The translations under genes and the position numbers were made by a program. The notes beneath the pieces are model-generated. The model made no database searches. It was not told the origin of the DNA and saw only the letters and a list, made by a program, of their open reading frames with translations. DNA of 64,000 bases from Paraphysomonas bandaiensis (taxonomy: Eukaryota; Chrysophyceae). This document shows positions 44,601 through 56,100 of the stretch, piece after piece (the first letter of the stretch is position 1; every line of letters begins with the position of its first letter). The DNA lies in contig CBFFRP010000146.1 in assembly GCA_965644295.1 (NCBI GenBank), forward strand, positions 62,001 to 126,000, written 5' to 3'.

Positions 44601-45968
44601 CCTCATCTGCCACCTTAAGACCCTTTTCGCCGGCAATAACCACAAATGCATCCATGAGTCCCTTTTCTTTAAGCGAAGACTTCACCTGCCGTAGAGCGCC
44701 CACCTGCCATACAACGCAACTGACGAATACTGTAAAAGGTACATTGATATTTCTCACCTCCGATTGGAAGGCTTCTGTCTTGGGCTGTGTCTTTTGCTTC
44801 ACGCGTTGCAAGAGGGCATTTCTCATAATATCTGCTTTCGACTCAAGTTCCTCTGTGTCTCTCTTGAGAAGCTCCATCACAGCCAATGTGCGTGCTGACA
44901 ACTCCGCTTTTTCTATCGCCTTTACAGCCTGCACAACAAGTCAGCGATAAGTATACACGCAGATAGTTTAAGACCTTCAGCTCCTCGTTTTCCACTTCAT
45001 CACCATCCTTCCTAAATTTAGAGGCCCTTTTCTCAGAAAGAATGGCCCCTTCTCCATTTTCTATGACTGCCTCGTCCCCACTACCAAAGTCATCGTCATC
45101 ACTACTTGAGTATCCCTCCTCTTTCTCTATTACTTCACTCTTTTCCACATCTTCAACAATTTGTTGAGACTGAGTTTGAGAGAAAGAGACCTAAAGGAAA
45201 CGTTAAAAGGTTTTCACATGAAACGAAGGCTACCTCGCCCTCTTCCATCAGCACCGTCTTGATGAAGGCAGTCCACTCTGTTGGCAGAGCGGACACCATT
45301 AAATGGCTGGATATCATTTGCATCCACTTTTTCACGGAGTATTGCAACGTATCATCGTTCAGCAATTCCCTGATGCACGACCGTATCTCTCGCTCTTTTA
45401 AAGTAGAAACATCTCGGGTGGTACTATGCGTTTGTGTCTGATCGCAGTCTTGTTCAGTTATATCGTCCTGTGTCTGTTCAGAGTCTAGTTCAGTGCTATC
45501 GCTCTTCGTCTGTTCAGTGTCTTGTGCAGTGTTATCGTCCTGTGTCTGTTCAGAGTCTTGTGCAGTGTCATCTTCGACAGCAGCATCGTCGTCGATTTCA
45601 CACAAATAATCATCATGTCGATTCTCTTCATCAGGATGAGCTTTCACAGGAGATGATTGTACCTCTTCTGCAATCCGGGCATTCATTGAGTCCTCACTTT
45701 CCTCTACTTCATCACTAGTTTTATCATTCTTCATACGAAACATACGAGAGATCTCTGCCTCTGTTGTCTTATCATACGGTGATAATGCCTTCGTCTCATC
45801 AGTACCTTCATCACTATCACATTCCTCTACTGGTGATGAAGGACAATCAATCGTTTTCTCATTGTATGCATAGAATGATGCGGGTAATGCACTTGATCGA
45901 AATTTATGTTTACTAAAGCTCTTTGGGAGTGTTTCTTGTAGATTGACTGTATCATCTATCACTTCCAT
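41691..45968 (-). CDS. Claspin/Mrc1-like replication checkpoint mediator
   Basis: In animals and fungi this protein travels with the replisome and brings the checkpoint kinase to ATR/Mec1. Exons: 45968-45234, 45190-44975, 44928-44758, 44703-44188, 44129-43680, 43626-43513, 43464-43044, 42996-42674, 42622-42350, 42297-42036 and 41989-41691, summing to 1259 residues (human Claspin is of similar size). The diagnostic part is the MRC1-like domain across exons 6-7: NSKYLEEEAEEEEDIGRQAG, then GLGDFGFG, and later EDEARQDRLNTKEILKSLAS. The rest is highly acidic and disordered with SQ/TQ-like repeats near 45440-45560 (DSEQTQDD), the usual ATR/ATM target pattern, plus a long basic helix (ERRRVAAERAAKEAAQRERE). 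The last acceptor may be at 41989 or 41986; both stay in frame. Confidence 0.82.
45440..45570 (-). repeat. Tandem coding repeat, SEQTQDD-type
   Basis: About four 33-39 bp units encode (D/S)EQTQ(D/S)D(N/S)T in exon 1 of the Claspin-like gene. The TQ dipeptides are consistent with checkpoint-kinase target sites. Confidence 0.75.
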
Positions 45969-46455
45969 GGTGTACTGGAATATAGAGTGGAGTTATTTAC
46001 TTAAGTTTCTTATAAATGTCCTCTACTCTTCCAGTCTCATTAAGTATGTATATATATATATATAGATGGTGATGCGACTATAAGAACAAACGTACATTTC
46101 AATATGCAACACACCCATATATATACATACATACCTCTGTATCATACATACATATATGCCTGTATATCTCCATTCAGTTTTGAAAATCAAATAAAAAAAA
46201 TACACTTCTGTATAACTTTTAAATTTTGAAGAAAAGTACAAATGATACAGATATACGGATTGACGCCCGTGTACGGATAGGTTTTACTTTATTTTGATGG
46301 AAAACCAAACGTGAAACTGTCAATGAAGAGTGTTCGTTGGTATGTATGTATGTTTTTTTCGTATGGACTTAACATACACATACATCTATTACATAGTGAT
46401 ATGAATTATAGTACACCGTTCGACGATTAGTATCGAACGGAATTCATTGTAAACA
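45969..46455. promoter_or_regulatory. Head-to-head promoter region (487 bp)
   Basis: Separates the Claspin-like gene (-) from the coiled-coil gene (+). It has a TATATA microsatellite (46045-46065) and a GTATG repeat (46339-46352). It should hold both promoters; no specific element is proven. Confidence 0.45.
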
Positions 46456-47810
46456 ATGGCAACAAATAGTTCGAGCACTATGAAAAGCGCTGGTCCATCA
46501 ATGTCCCTCATTGACAACAATAAAGGACAGTCTAATGTTGGAGTGGGTAACTACAAAGGCGTTATGCTTTGTAATCGTCCATTTGCCGGTTCTGTTGGTA
46601 TGAATGGTCAAAAAAACTTATTTATCTTTTTAAAATGAATATTTTAAGGCTCTAATGTGAAGAATGGTGGAGGAACAGAGAAGAATTCTTTTTCCACTGG
46701 AGTTGTGCCGGAGTCTATTGGCATGAACGTTAGCATCAGCAATTTAGAAAGGGTATGCTGACAAGTATAATTTAGTAATGCTGATATATTATTGTTTACA
46801 GAAATATCCTAAACGCAAGAAGAAAGAGACTGCCTTAACTAAGCACAGGAAGTGGCTAGCAGAATTACAAAGGACGAAAGACCGGTTGGAGAGTCAATAT
46901 GAAGAAGAAGTCATGAAGACACAGCAAACTAAGCAAAAGGTAAGTACTTGTTCAGTATATGTTTACAAGTTTCAACGAATATGGTGTAGTTTGCTGAGAA
47001 AGAGGCTCAAATGCGTCAGATAGCTAAAAATGCGCATGCATCAGATGCAAAGGCGTCGTCATCTGCTTCTGTTCGAGCGGAAGACAAGTCAGAATCAAAG
47101 ACTACAAGTGCCCCCCCTTCTGTTGCTGAGCATAAAGTCTCCAAGCCTAAAACGAAAATACCTCGTCCTGCGTGGGCTCTGACAGAGGATGCTGCGGAAT
47201 CTGCTCTTGATGAGAAGGAGATGGAAGACGAGGACGAGCTGATATCTTTCGCTAAGGGACTCGACTTCGATAAATACATCGACGATCTTGAAGTTCACAC
47301 TATGATGGAACGCGTGAAAAATCGCATTGCACAACTGGAACGTGAAGCGGAGTCAGAGAAGCAGAGAGAAGATGAGGCAGAGGAAAGAGCTGCGCTCAGG
47401 ATGATGCTTGAGGCCAAGGGTGAAGGAAACGGATCAATGTTGGATGCAGAGGAAAAGGGCGACGAGACCGACGCAGCTTATCTTGCAGCGAAAGAAATAT
47501 TATCAGAAGCTGGTGACCTTAAGGGTGTTCACTCAACGAAATCTGTTGCTGCAATGTGAGAAGTTAATGGGTTATATTAATTGTGACTAAATGCCGTTCA
47601 ACAGGTATCGTCAGTCGAAGGATAAAGATGCCAAAGACGGTGAGAATGGCAAGGTCGTTAATCAGGTTTGTGATGTTTACTACTTATTGGACCAGTCTAA
47701 TGTTATGGTAGCCTATAATCGTAAAACACGAGGAAACAGATGGAGCGCGACTGGAAAATAAGAAGAATCCCAGTAATCTACCATATATTCACAGAAACCC
47801 CGCCGTTTAG
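46456..47810 (+). CDS. Conserved-looking 369-aa coiled-coil protein
   Basis: Exons 46456-46597, 46649-46752, 46802-46939, 46990-47555, 47605-47665 and 47712-47810, 369 residues, all phases consistent. The N-terminal VGVGNYKGVMLCNRPFAG reads like a conserved motif, and the C-terminus NLPYIHRNPAV is similarly ordered. Between them are a basic coiled coil (KHRKWLAELQRTKDRLESQY), a disordered Ser/Lys linker, WALTEDAAESALDEKEMEDE, and an acidic helical region (FAKGLDFDKYIDDLEVHTMM). Short N-terminal motif plus coiled coils is typical of axonemal or basal-body proteins, but no named family is recalled with confidence. Confidence 0.8.
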
Positions 47811-48488
47811 CTAGGTCCTTATGTGGGCATAATTATATCGTGCCGTACAGATAAGCGTGTAGTGTAGCATCTCGTGTATGTGGTTGGTGCAATAAAGAGG
47901 TGAAAGTATATATTTACCATAAGTGCATGCCGCAGTTAGTTATGTATCAGAGTTATAATTTTAAACGATACGTTGCATGTGTCCTGAAAGAACTTTAAGA
48001 TTCAGTAGTTTAACATGATATGTTTTTTCGAATTTCGTTTAGTTGATATAGAAGATCATTATTACTTCTGCTTAGACAACGCAAAAGGAAAACTATATTG
48101 CAATATGCAATAGCGGTTTTTTAATGCGCCTTAAATCCTGCAGTCTCTGTTTCTTGGCTGTGTGGTAGAATACATTCTGACGGGAGAAAACGTTTTAACC
48201 CTGACGACTTTAAATCAAACCTCAGAAAGTACTTAAATATACGCTGTAGGAAAGTGCTCCACATCTTACTATACACCCATAGAGCATAGAGATCACTATT
48301 AAATTTTTTGTGCACTGTATGTTGCATGGTACATATATATATGCTTTTGTCTGCCCATATTTACAGAATATATAAGCTGCTAAATTAAAAATCAATCTAA
48401 AAATTTAAGCAATTACGAAATCATTCCTTATTCTTATGCACGACGTATACAACAAGTCGGAACTTCTATTCAGAAATTCGCACAACCA
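47811..48488. other. Intergenic region between convergent genes
   Basis: 3' UTRs of the coiled-coil gene (+) and the methyltransferase gene (-). AT-rich, no repeat or open frame worth calling. Confidence 0.6.
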
Positions 48489-49422
48489 TTATAAAGGCTT
48501 TCGCAACAATATCTTAACTCCGCCTAGTCGCCCACATTGGAAAAGTTCAACAATAGCAGAGTAAAATCTATCAAGCGCCTCCCACGTCTCAAGGTTGTGT
48601 ACTCGAACATGTCTCGCCTCATCTCGTCTCCATTCACAGAGTCGCTCGGCAGTGAATGCCCGCCACTCCTCGGTGACGTCTTGAAAGTCTACTTCAAAAC
48701 CAGCAGACTGCAAAGTTTCTATATACTCAGTCCGAGAGGGCAGCTGTGAGTCTGGTACAAAAACTTCTTCCCGCAGTAACTTCTGTTCTATGTCCGTAAA
48801 TGGCCCTTTCTCATTTATGAAGTAAAAGTCCTCGATATACACCTTCCCCCCCGGTCGAAGAAGGTCAAAAGCCCGTGAAAAAACTTCAGATCTTTTGTTC
48901 AATGGTATATGTAAAATAACTAGCCATGACACTACAGCATCGAATGTTCCATCATCACCAATTTCCAGTCTTTTATCTGTAAAATCACCCGGAATTACTT
49001 TCACACGATCTGCAATAGAGCATCTCCGAGACAACTCATTAGCCAATTCTGCCAGATCGCTCTGCATTTCAATTCCAATGACAGTTGCCCCACTTGTATT
49101 GCTAATACATCGTCCAGGACCTCCGAGTCCTGATCCTATCAAGAAATCGTTACACATGATAGTATATACAAAGAGGTGTGTGTGTACCTATGTCAACCAC
49201 TCTACTATTAGATGATAACTCCAATATCTCAGCAGCACGCTTCGCTCCATCCATTCCACTGTAGTTATAACAGTCAAACATGTTCATGATTGGCACTGGA
49301 ATAAATTCATCGCTGTTTCTGTCATAATTCATTTCAGATAATTCGTTCCATATTCTATCAATATGTGAGTACAGTTGCATTGTTTTAATGCTGGATTCAC
49401 AGTCTTCTTTTGCATCACTCAT
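48489..49422 (-). CDS. Class I SAM-dependent methyltransferase (small-molecule type)
   Basis: Exons 49422-49188 and 49135-48489 give 293 residues. The SAM-binding motif I, VVDIGSGLGGPGRCI, spans the single intron. Motif II is TVIGIEMQSDLAELANEL, and the next motifs are VKVIPGDFTD and FDAVVSWLVILHIP, followed by LLRPGGKVYIEDFY. This is the pattern of glycine/sarcosine/dimethylglycine and phosphoethanolamine N-methyltransferases and relatives. The N-terminal segment (about 1-60) is a helical cap with YNYSGMDGAKRAAEIL. Substrate is not determined; a betaine/choline-type amine acceptor is a reasonable guess only. Confidence 0.88.
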
Positions 49423-50115
49423 TGCTGTTAGATTCGATTTAGTAATAAAGAAATTAGACGATGATCTTTGTTACGTATGGTTGTAATGTGATGCATTGAA
49501 AACATGCATATGATACTATAGCATACAATTACTTACTTGTACCCATGTATCGTAGTTCACGCATATACCTCTGTTTCCATTGTTTCATCATCAAAAAACA
49601 GTATACAGCTAAAAACCTGGGAGTTTTGCCTGGTCCCACCAAGCTGCAAAGTGAAAACCCATTGTAATTGTGCTATTTATCACAGAAATTGACAAAAATA
49701 GGCTTTTTAGAGGATTTCTCCAGGAATATACTGAAAATTTTCTTCCGAAAACTCATACTCAAATCTGTGTAACGCAAACCTCATTTCAAAAAAATCAGTT
49801 AAAAAAAAAATAATTAAAAATTGAAATTAATGTATAGAAAAACACGTAGAAACAAGAGCACTAGAGTTTAATACCGCATCAATAGCTCTGCTGTCTCTTC
49901 TAGTCGTATGTGTTCATAAGATCTAGCTACAACAACTAATGCATAGTATATATGGATTGATAAGATAAGTCATTATCATCTTATCATTTCTATCCATTCA
50001 ATTTTATTTCATTGTTGTTTTCATATCTTTTAATCTTTTAAATGTATTTCTGTTAATATATTCATATCTATCACTTGTGTTACTTGTGTCTCAGTAAGGC
50101 AGCTATATAATCAAG
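49423..50115. other. Divergent promoter region
   Basis: Between the methyltransferase (-) and calpain (+) genes. AT-rich, with poly-A near 49790-49815; no gene supported. Confidence 0.55.
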
Positions 50116-53100
50116 ATGACTGCAGAAAATCCGAATTATCTTTTTGCTAAAATGTCAACTGTGTTGTCGTTTCCAATTGATGGTATATATTGCTATGTTT
50201 TAGTAAATGTAACTTGCGGCTTATGTATACAAACACAGGAATAAAGCGTTCAGAACTTATTCGGCGACCAAATAAAAGTATTAACTTAGATAGTGCATCT
50301 GTTGGGACGGCAGATAGCAAGAGTAAACCAAGAACTAAAATTGAAGAGATAGATAGGCAAGTGGAAATGAAAGTTAGAGAAATAATACAGGAATTGAAAG
50401 CGAGCCACGGGAAGTTCGAAGACCCCGATTTTGGTCCGACGGAGACAGATACTTATGCAGAGAAGTCTTTGTATGGGTCAGGCGGATCTCCTTCCCCTGC
50501 GGGCACGAATAAATATCCGAGTCCAGACTCTATTCGTTGGGATCGTCCTCGATATTCGGACAATAAGTTCCAGGATGAAGAGGTGGCGGAGGATGACGAG
50601 GAGGAGGGTGATGAATTTGATGAAATGGACGAGTTCGCGACAATTGGAGGTGCTTCAGATGAGGTAAACATTGACGTCTTGCTGTCAACATACGGTAATC
50701 ATGTACAGGTGTGGTGCATGGATGGAAGCCTGTTCATTGACGGATCCTCTTCGGGGGATGTTGTCCAAGGCAAGCTGGGTGACTGTTGGTTTCTAGGAGC
50801 TCTTTCTGTTCTTGGTACGCAGCAGCACTTACTCGATAATTGTTTTTGGCATCTAGACTCATTCAGAGAGTATGGTTTGTACGTATGTGTATTTTATAAG
50901 GACTGTGCACTGAGATTCGTTATTATTGATGACCGCATACCGGTATTTGCCACCTCCGGTCGAGTCGTTTTTGGCCAATGTAAGGACCCCAACGAGCTTT
51001 GGGTTCCGCTAATAGAGAAGGCTTATGCAAAACTTCATGGTAGCTACAAAGCACTAATAGGTATGCATATATTATTACAGTTTTGCAATACTCATCCATA
51101 TTTAGGTGGATATGTGCATTTGGGTCTCGCGGATCTCACGGGGTACGTGCCCCGTCTAGTGGGCCTGAAACCTGGGTATATGGGGTACTCAGACCCTTTT
51201 GATGATCCTGGCCACCGAGACCAGCTTTGGACGCTTCTTGAGACGTATGTACTCTGCTGCATGCTTGTAGTAGGTAACGTTTCTTCCACAGGTATCAGAA
51301 ATGGGGGTGTCTGATGGGTACATCCATACAATCGAAGCCGGGGGAAGGTGGAAAGGTATCAACATATTTTGTATTGTGCTTGCTTTATTTCTCCGTTTTC
51401 CGTTGAATCAGGTGGAGGCCAACGCTGGAAATGGACTGAAGATGGGACATGCATATAGCTTCTTGGCTTGCGGAGTAATTAATGTCAGTGCAAGCGATGG
51501 CAAAGGGAGCACAAATGTCCGTCTAGTTCGTCTTCGCAATCCGTGGGGATTTGGTGTGTATTATCTATACTGCTAATAATAATATTTTATACGTTGTTTT
51601 CGTTGTGTGGCGCAGGTGAGTGGACTGGTCCCTGGTCAGATAACACACCTGAGCGCGAGAAGTACTCTGCTGAGATAAAACGGGTATTTGCTACTGAGAA
51701 TGAGGCCGAAGATGTGGATGCCATCGGAAATGACGGGACATTTTATATGACATTTGAGGTTTTATTGACAGTTGACTAGATATATGACACTGACACGATA
51801 ACAGGATTGGATGAAACATTTCACGTCTCTCTTTGTTGCAATTAACTTTCCTGAAGAAGAGTACAGCGTAAGTTGCATCAAGGGCTTGTTGATTGAATTG
51901 ACGTGAATACAGGGCCAAATGGTGAAAGGCAGCTGGAGTGGCGATGTTGGTGGCCCAAGGGAGATGTCAACTTGGATTGCGAACCCCAAAGTAAAACTTT
52001 CTTTACTCACAGATGACAATAGTAACCGGTAAGTGTGTACCATATCTACAATTCTGGCATCAATATCTTGTAGAAGGAGGAATGTCTTCGTTGGGCTCTA
52101 TATAAATGACACAAGACTCACATTGGGGAAGGAGTACTACACTGATCCACTATATAAGGTTATATAAGATGTTTGAGTGGTCGCGATAAGATTCATGGTA
52201 TTCACAGGTTGGTGTTGGCTTCGATTTGGTAACTCTTGAGGAGTTTGAGAAGCGTCTGAAGAAGTCGGATGACGTTGACCTTAAAATAAACAACGGAGTA
52301 ATGTATGAAGTTTCTAATGAGCAAGTCAATCAACCGCCTTATATGTTTGGCACCACCCAAGTGGATGTGTGGCTTGACGTCAGCGAAGCCTCTGAGTACT
52401 ATATTGTTCCTTCACTAAGGAACAGAAAGCTACCAGGAGTGTATTTTCTGCAGGTAACTACAACTTGAGTCGATATCACCGGAGTTGACTTATTGTGGCA
52501 GGTCTACTCTAATGGTCCGTTCGAGGTGGAGGGAGGCGTGTCGATCGGCTTCGAGAGAGCGCCGAAGCCCTGTGCTGTAGGCAATAAGCAACTTCATTTA
52601 ACCACCGCACAGTTTTATGAAAAGACTGAAGAAGTTCGAGAAAAACTCTTGGTGGAAGCGAAAAGGCTTGGAATTACACTTTCAGATATGAAACGTATGT
52701 TTCGAAACGAAAGTATTCCCAGAACGGCTTTTAAAAGACGACTGATGGAGTTAGGATATAGTTTAGCAGATTTCCCTGATGAAGATTTCGTAGTGCTTGA
52801 CGAAAACAACGATGGGTCGATTTCTTCGGAGGAGTTCATCCGTTTTTTCGAGAAAGGTCTCGATATGAACGACCCGACTAAGGAGCCACCACCTCCTGAT
52901 GCGCCTCCTGATGATCTAGTTTTTCAGCCTATTGACCTAGAGGGTGTACTCACAGTTGTTGTCAATGGCGCTAAAGATTTGCGCAAAGCATCTACTTGGT
53001 TCACCTCAGATGACAAGCCTAACACTTCAGCTGGTGCAGGGGATGGAAGTAAAGCTCAAAAGCCTACTGTTCAGGGCAGGAAGAAGTTTCATTACGACGT

Positions 53101-56100
53101 TGAGGAAGCTGCTCGGTCACATACTGAAATTATTAGCGACATAATGTCAGCACCAAAGACATCTATGAAGGCTAAAACTGATAAGAAAGATAAAAACCCT
53201 CGAGCTGATGGCGAAACAGCACATTTTCCATCTGAACTAAGCGTTTTAACGAAGCCAGGAACTACTGACTTTGGTCCCTTGTCTGTTAGCTCAAGAATAT
53301 CGGGGGGGCATAATATTCTCAGTATGGATGACCAAGTGGGTAAGGAGGCCGGACTTCAGCTTCATAGTGATGCGGTACTTCAGCGAGAAGAGATACATAG
53401 AACCCAGTTTCTCAGCAAATTTCGTGCTAAGCAAAAACTGGAGAGTGGCGTGGAGGAGGGACCCAAAGCCGAGACTGGGCTACTCATCAGTAAACACGGT
53501 ATGAAAAAAATAACTCATGAGAAACGCGAATGTACTGAAGAAATTCTTCGATATCTGGGCATGTCGCCTGAAGCAATTATACGATTTCTGCGCCCTGGGG
53601 AGTCCAATACATCGCATACAAGTAAACAGCAGTCATCGTCCAAATATGATGACGAAGCAATAGCTGTATCGTCAATGTCGGACACTACCGTCGCAGCCGC
53701 TGCTGTAAAGAAAAAAACAACCGCGGCTTCTCGCCCAAGCACCAGTACAGAGAATTCAAGGGGTGGTCGCTACAATGGGCTCGAGGATGATATTTGGGAC
53801 GTGTTGGTGGATAGGGTTGTTGTTATTTCCGCATGTAGAAGCCCAGACGCTAAGGTTTTAACGAAAATTTTGAACACTCGCGAGTTGAGGCCTGATAGCT
53901 TGAAATCGTTGGAGAAACCAAAATCTAATTTACCGACACCAAGCAAGGTGGCAACGCCGGTGTCAGCAACATTGAAGGGAACAAGGAGCGCAACAAAGGG
54001 AATGAGAAAGACTCCAGGCTATGCAACAGCTGCGATAGCGAAGTCACAGTCGAAGTCAGCATCGTCGCATACAGTATCAGGAGCTTATAATGTTTTGGAA
54101 AAGCTCTCCGAAGAAGTATCTTATGTCGAGGTTTATCGTCGTCTAGTAGCGATACCATTAATAAATTTCAACAAGGTCAGTGCATTATATTATAGCATTA
54201 AATTGTTAACAGTTTTACGGGCAGATTGACCCCACACTTGGTGCTGAAATTGTTGGTATGACTAAGTTTAATTTTGGATCTACTGTAAAATCATGGTTTG
54301 AGTTCTTTGATAAAAACCGTGATGGTAACATTTCTTTTGATGAATTTGCTCTTGCTATGAAAGAGCTCAGTGCAAATATGTCGAATGACGACATGAAAAC
54401 CCTATTTCTCCGCTTTCAAACTCGTAAGATGGATGGCCTCATTGACTGGATCGAGTTCATGGATTTTTTCGATAATAATATACAGCGGAAAACTGTAGGA
54501 GAAACAGATAAAGTAAATGAGGAGGTCTCTCTAGTTGAAGTATTAGGCGACCTACATGACGTGTGTCGACTGCATCGAAAAAAACCACAAACACATTCTG
54601 GCGCCGCAACTACTTCTAAGTTATCTGCCGATGACGACTCTTATTCAATCCTCAATGAGTTTCTGACTTTGAAAGAAGCGGATGTCCGATGCAATGCGGC
54701 CCATTTGAACGATGTCCAAATTCCGATTTCTCTCTCCACAATGGGCAGAATATCTCGTATATTTTCCAACGACCTCGAGAAATTGAAACATTTTGTGTCT
54801 GTGTCTGGCGTGAAAAATTTGACATATATAGTCACGGCAATTAAAGAAAATATTTTGGGTGCATTAGCTGCTCGATGCCAAGCTCATAAACAATTTGAAC
54901 TTACATCGGACGAGGAGTTGAGTAAGCTATGGTGTGCCATGGCACCTGATTGTGAAACCGCCATTTCGTATGCGGCATTTGGTGATTATTTGTATGAGAT
55001 AGTGTGCGATCATTTGGATGGCACCAGCTCCAACAGTAGTGAGCCAACCGGTACAGTAACAGAATCAGGGAAAGCAATAGATGGAAAAAGTCAGAGTGAT
55101 TCTGCACCCATGCAAGATACTCGAAGATTTATGGGGTTGGACATTAGGGTGCTGTGTAATATTGTAGCAGAGGAGATCCTCTATTCCTCCTGGAACCGAC
55201 TTTATCATAAAGAAAATAAATCTTCTGTGTCGTGGTCTTTAATATCTATGGTCTCGTATTCTGCCTTTAAAGCTTTCATAAAGCATTCCCACGTTGGTGC
55301 AATTGAGCAAAAGCTGGAGTATTTGGTTCACTTGCAGAACTGCTCCGAGACTGGGTTCGTCAATTATCTTTTACACGCCTATGTCCCATCATCGAACGAC
55401 ATAACCAAGAAGCAGTCGACGAATCCGGATCATATTCTTTTGATTGCATATGATCCACTCTCGTCGTGTATATTTAGAATGAAGGTAAGCATTGACTTCT
55501 ACCCGTCATTGATACCCGTCTTTGCCACTCACGTCTTATGCAGGTTGATTGCGACGCCTCTAGAATTCCACGTGGTGATCAACTGGTGGATATTATACTA
55601 AATCGCTACACTCATAAGGGACCAATATTCAATAATTTCCTTGATGTTTATTTTAATAGAAGCGTTGATGTAAAAGGGATCTCAGGTCGCGCCATGGTGA
55701 GCGCGTCGAACGGGAAATTGAAACAGAATAGTAACGCTGCTGGTATTGAGGCCTGTCATGACAGTGCGGAACACAGGCGGAAGTGTACATCATGCGCGTT
55801 TCACAGTGTGTTGTACGCATGTCGTGTGTTTAATCCATGGGAAACTCCAGTGGAAGACCGCGCTATGTCAGATCTCTGTGGTCGTTTGAGATTGGTCAAT
55901 TCAGGGCAATCTACTATACTTGTATTGTCAGAAGATGCGAAATTCGTACAAAAGTTGCAAGAACTACTGGATAAAGCGTCGCTTCCCTTCTTTTCAATCG
56001 TTAACGAAGTGTCGTTATTATTTGAGGTAAGTCAAGAGGCCACACGAAAGGCTGGATCCGTGCAGAAGTTAGTTTTTGGAAACATACGACAGAGTCCACC

